From assembly GCA_029204225.1 (NCBI GenBank), contig MU831546.1, positions 126,001 through 190,000 on the forward strand: a stretch of 64,000 bases of DNA, written 5' to 3'. This document shows, piece by piece, positions 10,376-21,453 of the stretch. Both the position numbers and the translations under genes were made by a program. Below the pieces are notes generated by a model. It ran no database searches. It worked only from the letters and a program-made list of their open reading frames with translations, and was not told the DNA's origin. Each line of letters opens with the position of its first letter. The first letter of the stretch is position 1. This stretch comes from Diphasiastrum complanatum. Lineage: Eukaryota > Streptophyta > Lycopodiopsida > Lycopodiales > Lycopodiaceae.

Positions 10376-11535
10376 TGGTTGGCTTCTATTTACAGTAAGT
10401 ATTCCATTTTTGGTGATATTTGGATGTTTGATCAAGTTCTAGCATGATTTTGCATTGCTTTGTTGATCAAATCTTACTAACCTTTGTTTTGTGAGTTGAA
10501 CTTGTGGATCAAAAGCATATTTCAGGTCTATTGAAGATCAGAGGCTGAAAAGAAACTATTTTGGATCAGATCATAACACCTAATCATTTGTGATTGTGAG
10601 GCTTGTGCATATTCAATACTAACAATGTTCTTTTCAATCCTATTGTTGACAATCTCCATTCTTGGATGAACACTCTCCTTAAGTGGATGAAACTTCTCCT
10701 TAAGTGGATGACAAATGCTCTTTTGAGTGAGTTGTAATTCTCCTAAAGGCTGAGCAAAGCTCCCATTTGGATGAAAGATCCCCTTTTTTGGGTGAACATA
10801 TTGTAAGCTCCATTGTGAAGAGCATATTGTAAAGATTGTCATCAATTTTGGCATAAATTTTGGTGTACTTTGTTGAGCATGTAAGTAACTCTCCTTATGT
10901 AATTTGATTGGAGCATTTGCTGGAAGGTGTTAACCATTATGCAAGTGTGTTTTCAGGTTCTTAACAGGTTGAGGAACATTCTCATGTGAAGTGATCTTAG
11001 ATCTACATCTAAACACCAAGATTTGACAAGATAGTGAAGCTAGTCTTGTGATTCACTAAGTGTGCTCATTCATTCACCTCTAAATCTTGTATTTATCACT
11101 TGCTGGAGTTTATAAACTTTTAGAAGTGTGGTTTACATGTGGTTTTACAGGTTGAATCAATATCTTAGTGTGTTGATCATATGTTGATCAAGTTTGTTCA
11201 TTACTAGGTAATCTTGGCATCCTAGTTTTGGGTATTTTCTAAGAATGCAAGTAACTCTTCACACCATAACTTGATTTGGTCACTTGCTGGAAAGTTTGAG
11301 AGCTTAAGCAAGAGTGTGTTCAGGTTGGTTTGATTTTGTAATCCATTCTTAGTGTGTGCAAAGTGTTGCATGTGTTTCAATCTTCCTTTCTATGCTTGGA
11401 AACCATCTAGGTTCAAGATAGAAGTGTTTTAGGGTCCTAAATCTTCATAGATCTCTTTATCTATCATTTGTTGAGAGAAAAGTGAGTGCTAAGTGCTTTA
11501 GGACAGAACCTAAAAGTTGAAGAAACATTAGAATC
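10376..11535 (+). other. Untranslated leader of copia family A
   Basis: About 1.16 kb between primer-binding site and gag start, with no coding potential. Contains short repeated words such as CACTTGCTGGA, AAGTGGATGA and CTCTCCTTAAG. The minus-strand open frame 10528-10854 arises from this repetition and is not a gene. Confidence 0.7.
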
Positions 11536-14500
11536 ATGGCTTCCAATGGTGGGATCATGCTAGAGTCTAGTGAAAGGTTGAGTTCATCAAACTACTCTAC
11601 TTGGAAAGTGAGGATGGAGTCCTTACTTGAGTTGAATGAACTCATGGACATAGTTGCAGAAATTGAAGAGAGACCTCTCACACTTCAAGAGCAACAAAGG
11701 TTTTGATAAGAAGGCCAAAAGGGCTCTTCATATCATTAAAATGAATGTTACAAATGAACTTCTCAAGGAAGTTGGAAAGTGTCAAAGTGCAAGTGAGGCA
11801 TGGAATGCCTTAAAGAAGCTCTTTGAATCAAAGTCCACATCTAGGGTATTGACCCTAAGGAGACAAATATTTTCTAGTAGGCAAAGAGAGGGTGAAAGTG
11901 CTCATGCATTTATCTTGAGAGTTAAGTCCCTAAGTGATGATTTAGCATGCATTGATGAGAACATAAAAGATGGTGAAATAGTCCAAGTTATGTTGAATGG
12001 TTTGCTAAATGAACATGCTAACCTTGTGCAAAGTTTTGCCATTCAAAGAGTCTTGCCAAGTGTGGTTGACTTGCAAGAAATCTTATTGGCTGAAGAACAT
12101 AGGTTGCAATCAAAGCTTGATGGTGCATCCTTGCAAGGTGGAGGTGAAGAGGCTTTCTTCACAAAAGGCAAATTCAAGGGCAAAGGTAAAGGAAAAGGGA
12201 AATGGTCCAAAGGTGGTAACTTTGATCATGATGATCACTCTTCCTCTTCCTCTTCTACTAAGAACAATAAGTCAAAGTTCAAGTGCTTTTATTGTGGGAT
12301 AAAAGGTCATTTTGCAAATGAATGTTATAAGAAGAAAAGAGAGCAAGGAGAGAGGCAAGGAAATCTTACAATAGATGAGGAAGAACATAACACATGTGAA
12401 TCACTTGTTATGACTTCAAGTTTGTTAGCCAACATAGATGATAATGATCCTTGGTGGATTGATAGTGGAGCCTCATCTCACATGACAAGACATAAGGAAT
12501 ACTTTACATCCTTATTGTCTTATGAGGGAGAAGGTAACATCATCTACACTGCAAATGATGGTCAATGTGACATCAAAGGCATAGGCACTATTCCTATTTC
12601 CCTTTCAACAAATAGGAAAGCAAATCTTGAAAATGTTTTGTACATTCCTTCAATCACTAAGAATTTGCTTAGTGTAAGTCAAATGATTGACAAAGGACTT
12701 GATGTGGAGTTCATTGGAGATGCATGTTTGATAAGTAAATGTGGATCCTTGATTGCTCAAGGTAGGAGGCATGGTAAACTTTTCAAGCTTGATGCATGTG
12801 TGATCTCTAATCATGAAGGATGTATGGCTAGGGAGCAATTGACAAACCAAGAAGTTTGGCACAAGAGGTTGGGCCATCCCAACTTCAAATCTTTGGAGGT
12901 AATGGCAAAGAAAGAGCTTGTTCTTGGTCTCCCTAAAAGTCTTGTTGCAAACAATAGTGTTTGTGAACATTGTGCCTTGTCCAAATCTCATAGACTTGCT
13001 TATTCTAGATCTACTTCTAGATCTAAAGAAGCTTTTCAACTTGTGCATTCTGATATTCATTCTTCTAGTACAACTAGCAATGGTGGGGCAAAGATGTATG
13101 CAACTTTCATTGATGACTTTAGTAGGTATACTTGGATCTATCTTCTTAAAAGTAAGGATGAAGTGTTTGCTGCATTTGTCAAGTTCAAGAATGAAATGGA
13201 AAACCAATTCAATACAAAGGTCAAATGCTTAAGATCTGATAATGGAGGGGAATACACCTCAAATAGGTTCAAAGACTTTTGTATAGCACATGGGATTAAG
13301 AGGGAGATGTCTAGTCCTAGGACTCCACAACAGAATGGAGTGGCCGAGAGGAAGAATAGAACCCTTTGTGAATGTGCCAAGGCAATGAGACTACATGCTA
13401 ATCTTGCTAAGTCTTTTTGGGGGGAAGCTTTAGCATGTGCTAACTATCTATGTAATAGATGGACAAGTGCTTCCTTGGATGGTAAAACTCCTCATGAGGT
13501 TCTTTATGGTAGAAGGCCGAGTGTCAAGCATTGTAGGATCTTTGGATGTACATGTTTTGTCAATATCACACTTGATGATAGAACTAAAGAAGATCCTTCA
13601 TCAAAGAAGGGTGTGTTTGTTGGCTATAGTGAAGTAAGCAAGGCTTACAAAGTGTACATTCCTTCTACAAAGAAAGTTGTCATAAGTAGGGATGTCATCT
13701 TTCATGAAGAGAATGTTTCCAATGTTGTTGATGTTGATGTTGATGTGCCTACTAATCATCATGATGTGCAAGATGTCTTGGATGAAGATGGAGATGCCAC
13801 TCCAAAGCAAACTTCAAGGAAGACTCAAAGGCAAAGGGCTAAGCCATCAAGGCTAACCTATGATGAAAAAGGAAAGCAAGTGGTGGACAACTCTAACTTT
13901 GCTTTTCTTACCTCTTTTGATGAACCAACTTGTGTAGGTGAAGCAATTCAAAAGAAGGAATGGATCCAAGACATGGATCATGAGCATCAAGCACTCATCA
14001 AAAGCAACACATGGAGGTTGGTAAAGCTTCCAAAGGACAAGAAGGCAATTGGTTGTAAGTGGATCTTCAAGATCAAGACAAATCAAGATGGATCAATCAA
14101 CAAGTACAAGGCAAGGTTGGTGGCAAAGGGGTATGCTCAAGAATATGGTATTGACTATGATGAGACCTTTGCACCCGTGGCAAAGATGGTAACTATTCGA
14201 ATCCTAATCTCTCTTGCAACTCTTTATGATTGGGATATGTGGCAAATGGATGTTACTAATGCCTTCTTGAATGGTGATCTTGAAGAAGATATTTACATGG
14301 AGCAACCCGAGGGCTATGTTTCACATGATGAGCCTAATCATGTGTGCTATCTCCAAAAGAGTTTGTATGGGCTAAAGCAAGCACCAAGGAGTTGGTATGC
14401 TAAGCTCAATTCCTTCTTACTTTCTCAAAACTTTGTTATGAGTGAGTATGATCATTCTCTCTACTTTAGATTGAATGAAAATGATATCACTTTACTTTTG

Positions 14501-15490
14501 ATCTATGTTGATGACATTATCTTAAGTGGTGGTAACAATCTAGATATAGATGAAATCAAGATGGCACTCAAAAGAGAGTTTGAAATTCAAGATCTTGGTA
14601 AACTTCATTATATCTTAGGAATAGAGATTATTAGAACTTCTAGATCTACATTCATATGTCAAGAAAAGTATGTTAACTCTATTCTAAAAAGGTTTCATAT
14701 GGAAGATTGTAAAGTTGTTTCTACTCCTATGGAATCAAATGTAAAGCTAACTACAAGAAGTAATGAAAGATCCTTCAAGGACATTACTCTCTATAGAAAG
14801 CTAATAGGATCTCTTATATGGTTAACCATCACAAGACCTGATCTAAGCTTTGTGGTTGGTAAACTAAGTCAATTTATGCAAGATCCTAGTGAGGCTCATT
14901 GGAAGCTAGGAAAGAGAGTACTTAGATACATCTCGGGATCTAGAGATTTTGGCATCTTGTATGGAGGTACTACACCTAACCTTTGTGGATTTTCAGATTC
15001 AGATTTTGCAGGTGATCAAATGGATAGGAAGTCAACAAGTGCCTTTGCAATCTATCTTGGAGATGGAGTGGTCTCATGGCTATCAAAGAAGCAACCAACT
15101 ATCTCTCTATCTTCCACCGAAGCCGAGTACAAGGCATTAACAACATGCACCAAGGAGATTCTTTGGATCAAGAGGATGTTATTGGATCTTCACTGGCTGG
15201 AACCAGAGAAGACTCCAATCATACTTTGTGATAACCTTTCAGCCCAAAGCTTGGCAAGCAATCCTGTTTTTCATGCAAGGAGCAAGCACATTGAGATTGC
15301 TCACCATTTTGTGAGAGATCAAGTCATTGCCAAAGAGGTGGAGCTTCAACATGTCTCTTCAAAGGAGTGTGTGGCTGATATCTTCACCAAACCATTGGGA
15401 AAGGACCTATATTTAATGCATAGATCTAATCTTGGAATGTGCTCAAAGACTATGTTGAAACTAGCATCCAATGTTGAAGAGGGAGTGTGA
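11536..15490 (+). pseudogene. Copia gag-pol polyprotein (family A), one frameshift
   Basis: Single polyprotein for capsid, protease, integrase, RT and RNase H. It starts MASNGGIMLESSERLSSSNY at 11536. An apparent extra T in the TTTT run at 11700-11703 shifts the frame; from 11654 a 1278-codon frame is open to 15490. Along this frame: UBN2-type Gag (residues 1-140), CCHC knuckle CFYCGIKGHFANEC (about 210), protease WWIDSGASSHMT (about 268), GAG-pre-integrase WHKRLGHPNFKS, integrase with CEHC, VHSDIH, LRSDNGGEY and PQQNGVAERKN (DDE residues kept), RT with [25 protein letters not shown] and YVDD, RNase H with SDSDFAGD, SLSSTEAEYKAL and ADIFTKPL. The stop TGA lies inside the 3' LTR start. Nearly functional, but the early break makes this copy defective unless bypassed. 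Confidence 0.93.
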
Positions 15491-16140
15491 AAATTGTCAA
15501 CATTTCCTAGCTAGTTTGAGGCCTAAATTGGCTAAAATTGTAAATAGTTTTGGTTCTGGAGTTTTGCACGTGTGAACCAGGCCACAATGTTTTTATTTAC
15601 TGTATTTTTTCAGTATGATGAAGTGTCAAACTTCATACCCTTCAAAATGAGACCATTTTGATGTATTTTGGTCATATAAGCCATTTTTAGCTATTTTTCC
15701 TATATAGGGAATATCTAGGGTCAAGTACCTTCTAGAGAGAGGAGAGAGAGTCATCTTCCTCATCCATAAATAGTAGGGAAGTCGTGGAGAACAGGTTGGA
15801 GAAACCTTTTGTATGCTTCATTGAGATCAATAGATCATTGTCATTGTTTCTTCCTCCATTGAGAGCATTGTTGTGTGTATTGTCTTCAAGCTATTGTGTA
15901 TGATCTTAGGTGCTTTCCAAAAGTGATAGGCTGATGTATTATGGACTGTATAATGCTATTTTGGGCCGCACTTGATGTTTATGGAAGTTTTCATTTGTGG
16001 TAAATGCTTTTTGATCAAGTTCTTTGCATTCTAGGTAGCATAGAATGTGTTGCCAATTCCTAGCTTATGTAGTTTGGAGTGCAAGCATTCAAGCCAATGA
16101 TCTTGGAGTTTAGATCCACTTAGGATCTGTATTTTTCACA
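15486..16140 (+). repeat. 3' LTR, copia family A
   Basis: 655 bp, same ends as the 5' LTR. Preceded by the polypurine tract GAAGAGGGAG. Differences seen by eye against the 5' copy are one near 15928 and two around 15990-16000. The pol stop codon (15488-15490) uses the LTR's own TGTGA. Confidence 0.95.
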
Positions 16141-16369
16141 CAAAGCACCCCAGACAACCTTCACCCAGCTTCATTTTCAGCATCAGAGCCATCATGGAGG
16201 TCGACAAAGGTTAATACTGAGTGTACAAGCTCTGGCAAAGGTTCTTAGACACCAAATATAGGAATTTGCCATCAGAACCCTCGCCAACTTCAATATCTGC
16301 AAAAGTAGTTACTGTAAACCTTCGTCAGTTTGCCAATAGCTACTTTTTTCTGTTTTCTAGCTTCAGTGA
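16141..16369. other. Unassigned 229-bp segment between copia A and copia B
   Basis: Matches neither LTR family nor the gypsy sequence on the other side of copia B. It replaces the missing end of the copia B 3' LTR. Confidence 0.4.
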
Positions 16370-16786
16370 GAATATGAAAGTACAAAACTTGAGTAGAGAG
16401 AGAGGGCACAAAGAGCTTAGTCTCCAAATTTGCATTACACACAAATTTCATCATCTTCACAATGAGATTACATCACTTATATATAGATCCATGGACTCTC
16501 CTCCTACTTTGAGTTGAATTGGAGTTATGAATCCACCTCTCAAGCTATCTAGACTTATTCAAGCCACCTCAATATGTCTAATTGTGCCACCTAGTCTTTT
16601 CATGCATTAAATGTGGCATGCAAAGTACAAATGGCAATTCCTATGGTAGCTCAAGTTTCTACTTCTACCTACCTTGAATATTTTATTCTAAGATGGGTCT
16701 TTACTAAGCCAAAAGAGCTCAATTCATGTTTGGCATTTTTAGGACTCCTACTTACAACATTAGATAGGTTTTTCCAATATTTTGAC
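16370..16786 (-). repeat. 3' LTR, copia family B, truncated
   Basis: Minus strand starts TGTCAAAATATTGG at 16786 and matches 21071-21453 with small differences, including one segment around 16650-16675 absent from the 5' copy. The final roughly 196 bp of the LTR (equivalent to 20875-21070) are missing. Confidence 0.85.
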
Positions 16787-16805
16787 ACTCCTCCTAAAAA
16801 TGTAT

Positions 16806-19800
16806 CTAATGTGGATCAAGCATCGATCTTGAGATAAGATCAAAATTAGATCTATGCTTTGAGAAGGCACTTTTGCAAAGTGGCTTTGTGAGAAGATCAG
16901 CAATACATGAAGATGTGTCGACATGTTCCAAGTTGATTTCACCTCCAATGAGCTTTTCCCTTACAAAATGGTGTGCCACTTCTATATGCTTGTGTCTTGC
17001 ATGGAAATTAGGATTGTTTGCAAGAGCTTGGGCCGATATGTTGTCACATTTGATCAAGGGAAGATCATCCTCTTTGATGCACTTTAGCTCCATGATTAAC
17101 CTCTTGATCCAAGGCACCTCTTTAGTTGTTGTAGTGAGTGCTTTATACTTGGCCTCACAAGAAGATAGAGATATGGTATCTTGCTTCTTTGAAAGCCAAG
17201 ACACAAGATTGCCTCCAAGAAAGATAGTATATGCATTAATGGACTTTCGATCCATTTTATCACTTGCAAAATCGGAATCTGAATAGACAACAATGGTTAG
17301 ATCTTCGTTCTTGTACAATAAACCATAATCTTGAGTAGAAGATACATATCTTAGAACTCTCTTGGCCATCTTCCAATGTTGGATCTTAGGATATTGCATA
17401 AAATGACTCAATTTGTGCACACAATAGCTCAAATCGGGTCTAGTGATAGTAAGCCAAATTAAGGAGCCTATAGGACTCTTATAAAGTGTAATGTCCTCGA
17501 AGGATCTTTCATCACCTTTAATAGGATCTTTTACATGTTGCTCCATGGGAGTATCTATGCCTTTACAATTTTGCATATTGAATTTTCTCAACATAGAAAA
17601 GACATATCTAGATTGACAAATAAAAGCATACTCCCCATGAAAATCAATCTCAAGGCCTAAAATGTAATGGATCTCTCCTAGATCTTGCATTTTAAATTCT
17701 CTTCCTAATGCATCTTTAGTTTCTTGAACTAGCATCAAACAACTTCCACTAAGAATAATGTCATATACATAGATTAGAAGAATGACAATATTACTACCAT
17801 CAAACTTTAGGTACATAGAAGGATCATAGTCACTAAGCACAAATCCTAATGAAAGTAGAAAGTTGTTGAGTCTTGAATACTAGGGTCTAGGTGCTTGCTT
17901 CAAGCCATAAAGACTTCTAAATAGCAAACACACCTTAGATTTATCCTTGATAAGTCCTTGAGGTTGTTCCATGTATATCTCCTCCTCAAGATAGCCATTT
18001 CAAAAAGCGTTGGAGACATCAAGTTGATACAATTTCCACTTAAAAAATAAGGCAAGAGAGATTATGATTCTTATTGTCACCATCTTTGCTATAGGAGCAA
18101 AGGTTTCTTCATAGTCAGGGCCATATATTTGTGCAAAGCCTTTAGCACATAATCTTGCCTTGTACTTGTTGATGGGGCCATCATGATTGTACTTGATCTT
18201 GAACACCCACTTGCATCCAATAATATGCATGTTAGGTGGTGGATCCACCAGCTCCCTTGTGTGGTTGGTGATCAAGGCATCATATTCAATCTTCATGGCC
18301 TCATACCACTCCTTGGTATTGAGGGCTTCTTGGACATCTTTGGGCTCCTCATGAGAAACAAAATAAGCATAAGTGGAATCAAGATCCACTTGTTTTCCTT
18401 TGTCATCATAAGTGAGCCTCTTAGGCTCGGATCTCTCCCTCATGGATCTTATAGGAGTGAAAATCCAAGGACTTCCATCTTCAAATCTCGACTCCTCCAT
18501 ATGTTGATTGTCTTCAATAACAAAACGTGATAGATTTTGAGGTTGCTTGATCTCGGCCCCTCCAAGATTGTACTTTTCTTCTTCATGAAAAACTACATCT
18601 TTGCTTTCAATTACTTTAGAAGTAGAGAGCATGTAGATTTGATAGGCTTTCTTGTTGGATGAATATCCAACCATTACTCCTTTGCTTGCACAAGGATCAT
18701 CCTTCTTTCTTGTTTCCAAGGGAATATGGACAAAGCAAATGCATCCAAATACTCTAAGGTGATCAACCTTAGGTTTCTTTAAATAAAGTGCTTCATATGG
18801 TGACTTTCCTTCAAGTGCAAAATGAGGGAGTCGATTGCAAAGATAGTTTGAACAATTGATGGCCTCACCCCAAAAGTCTTTTGGCAAGGATGCCTCAATT
18901 CTAATGGTTTTGGCACATTCACACAAGGTTCTATTCTTTCTTTCAGCCACCCCATTTTGAGATGGTGTATATGCACAAGAAAACTCCCTTTTAATGCCTT
19001 CAAGCTCACAATAATCATGAAATTTATTGGAAGTGTACTCACCACCTCCATCACTTCTAAGAATCTTGATTTTGTATGAAAATTGTTTTTCAACTAGAGC
19101 TTTGAACTTTAGGAAATAGTCAAACACCATAGACTTTGAAGCTAGAAGATATAACCAAGTAAATCTAGTGAAATTATCAATGAAATTTACAAAGCAAGTA
19201 GCACCACCCTTGCTCTTTGAAGATGAGAAGTGCACATCCGAGTGTATGAGCTCTAATGGATCTGTAGTCTTGATAGATGACTTTGAAAAAGGCTTCTTAT
19301 GAGACTTAGATAAGGCACAAGTCTCACATGGCTTGAAATTCTTGGAGATAAGATTAGGCAAGCCAATAGCTTTGGCTTTCTTGACCATAGACACCATAGA
19401 ATTATAGTTAGGATGCCCCAATCTTCTATGCCATAGTTCCTCCAAAGAAATATGAGAAGCAAAAACACTATCACAAGAGTTAGCATACTCTTTGGGATCA
19501 AGCTTGTAGATTCCACCATATCTAGACCCAAATGCAAGATCTCATCATGCTTCTTGATTGTACATGTATCAACATTGAAATTCACATCTAGTCCACTATC
19601 AAACAATTGCCCAACACTAATAAGATTTTTTGTTAACTTAGAAACAAAAAGTACTTTAGATAGAGAAAGAACTTTTGATGAAGAAATCTTTAAGGGAATG
19701 GTCCCTATGCCTTCAATAGCATGGAGGTCTTTAACTCTCATTACATAAGTTAAAGCACATTCATCACTTCTCTGTAAACTTTGAGAGATTTGTTTCTTAG

Positions 19801-20118
19801 TGTTAGAAGTCTAGAAGTATTCTTTGCCTCATAGATGGACTTGAGAGTATCCCAAGCATCTTTGGCATTAGTACAAGCACCAATTTCTCTTAAGATGTCA
19901 TCTGAGACATTCATCTTAATATAATGCAGAGCCATCCTAGCTCTCATTTTGTACTTTGGAATTTCTTGAGGAATTTGTGGTTCTTCTTCAATACCAAGTA
20001 CAATATCCATCACATCTTGTAGTATTAAGATAGATTCCATCCTAACCTTCCAAATTGAGTAATTGGAGGTTGACAATCTTTCACTTGATTCTAATAGGAA
20101 GACACCCATTGAAGTCAT
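16806..20118 (-). pseudogene. Copia gag-pol remnant (family B) lacking protease
   Basis: Minus-strand blocks in order: Gag N-terminus (20118-19750: SIWKVRMESILILQ, ALHYIKMNVSDD), then GAG-pre-integrase (WHRRLGHPNYNSM), integrase (CETCALSKSHKKP, LIHSDVHF, LRSDGGGEY, SQNGVAERKNRTL), RT start (GCKWVFKIKYNHDG, KLYQLDVSNAF), then RT C-terminal part and RNase H (17840-16806: LIYVYDIILSG, SDSDFASDKMDRKS, SLSSCEAKYKAL, ADLLTKPL). Defects: an internal deletion joins MRVKDLH of Gag to AIEGIGTIP, removing the CCHC knuckle and protease DSG; stops interrupt the RT at about 17879 and 17998; the catalytic YVDD reads YVYD. Not functional. Confidence 0.92.
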
Positions 20119-20862
20119 AAAGAATGATGGAAATCAGAAAAGATGGATGAAAAAATCGCTTATCTTCTCACTATAGGAACCAATGAAGGACAAAAAAACC
20201 AAATCCTATTTAAGACAAAGCAAAAAACTGTGAGATAGATCTCAGTAGCTTGACAATCTCTCTAAAACAAGATTTGAATCATCAAAAAAGATGAAGTATG
20301 GCAAAAGTTATGGTTCTCTGAATTTCACACGTGTGAAATACTCCAAAAATGTCAAATTGACTCAAATAGAATCTATTTGTATGAAATAATTTGCCTAGAA
20401 CCTATAAATTTTGTCTAAATCACATATAGATGAGATTGGTTAACTTCTGGATGATTTTTGTGATCATTCAAGCAATAAATGACATGTACTCATGATTTGC
20501 CACAGGTCTAGGTGCCCTACCTATGACTATTCAAATGCTTATAACTTTTGATTGGCTTATCCAGCTGTCATGATTCAAATTGCATTAGATTCTACCATTT
20601 CTAGATTTCTAGTGGGCCAATTTGCATGTAATTTGGATCTGAGGTGAGAGAGAACCACCAAACTGAAAATGGGTGGATTTCACACGTGCCTGCACCTGAA
20701 ATTCCGTACAGTACCTGATTTGGACCATTCAAAGTGGTTTGAAGCTCTAAATCACTAGAAAACGGCAAACTAGCTAGAAAGTAGAATCTAGACAATTCCT
20801 AGCTTGAACTCTGATCAAATTTGCAAACTTTCTAATTAGATTTGCTTGTAAATCTTAGGTAG
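20119..20862 (-). other. Untranslated leader of copia family B
   Basis: About 0.74 kb between primer-binding site and gag on the minus strand; no coding potential. Holds a perfect 16-bp palindrome TTTCACACGTGTGAAA at 20323-20338 and a related TTTCACACGTGCC near 20678. Confidence 0.7.
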
Positions 20863-20874
20863 GCTCTGATACCA
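20863..20874 (-). other. Primer-binding site, copia family B
   Basis: Minus strand reads TGGTATCAGAGC, immediately after the 5' LTR end TCAACA. Confidence 0.93.
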
Positions 20875-21453
20875 TGTTGAATTCACAAGTGTGGGATGCC
20901 CTGCACATGTACTTTTGATCTCCTAAGCCCAATAATACCATAAAGATCATACTAGCATTGATTGACAATAGGAAAGCTGACCATACAAGAAATATTATTG
21001 TGTTACAAGCAAGATCTGTCAACAAAACATGAAACTAAGTACAATAAATGCCTCAACTCAACTAGAGAGAGAATATGAAAGTACAAAACTCGAGTAGAGA
21101 GAGAGGGCACAAAGAGCTTAGTCTCCAAATTTGCATTACACAGAAATTTCATCATCTTCTCAATGAGAGTACATCACATATATATAGATCCATGGACTCT
21201 CCTCCTACTTTGAGTTGAATTGGAGTTATGAATCCACCTCTCAAGCTATCTAGACTTATTCAAGCCACCTCAACATGTCTAATTGTGCCACCTAGTCTTT
21301 TCATGCATTAAATGTGGCATGCAAAGTACAAATGGCTCCTTGAATATTTTATTCTAAGATGGGTCTTTACTAAGCCAAAAGAGCTCAATTCATCTTTGGC
21401 ATTTTTAGGACCCCTACTTACAACATTAGATAGATTTTTCCAATATTTTGACA
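20875..21453 (-). repeat. 5' LTR, copia family B
   Basis: 579 bp; minus strand TGTCAAAATATTGG...GAATTCAACA. Contains TATATATAGATCC (minus-strand TATA candidate around 21180-21190) and GAGAGAGAGGGC near 21095. Confidence 0.9.

Larger units (their letters stand above)
9709..16140 (+). mobile_element. Copia family A, near full-length element
   Basis: A 6.4-kb Ty1/copia retrotransposon: 5' LTR 9709-10363, primer-binding site 10364-10375, leader to 11535, gag-pol 11536-15490, 3' LTR 15486-16140. Both LTRs are 655 bp and differ at about three positions by eye, so insertion was recent. The 5-bp flanks (AGTTT left, CAAAG right) do not match, so there is no target-site duplication. The gag-pol frame is broken once, near its start. 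A further LTR copy of the family lies inverted at 1-440. Confidence 0.95.
16370..21453 (-). mobile_element. Copia family B element (minus), both ends visible
   Basis: Minus-strand copia: 5' LTR 20875-21453, primer-binding site 20863-20874, leader, gag-pol remnant 16806-20118, polypurine tract (AGGAGGAG on the minus strand, 16787-16794), and a 3' LTR cut to 417 of 579 bp (16370-16786). The right flank is a gypsy gag knuckle, so B appears to have inserted into gypsy A. The other gypsy half is not found at the left flank, so a later deletion or rearrangement removed it. Confidence 0.9.

Noticed and set aside
12650-13207. Minus-strand open frame within copia A
   Set aside because: Shadow of the conserved integrase coding strand.
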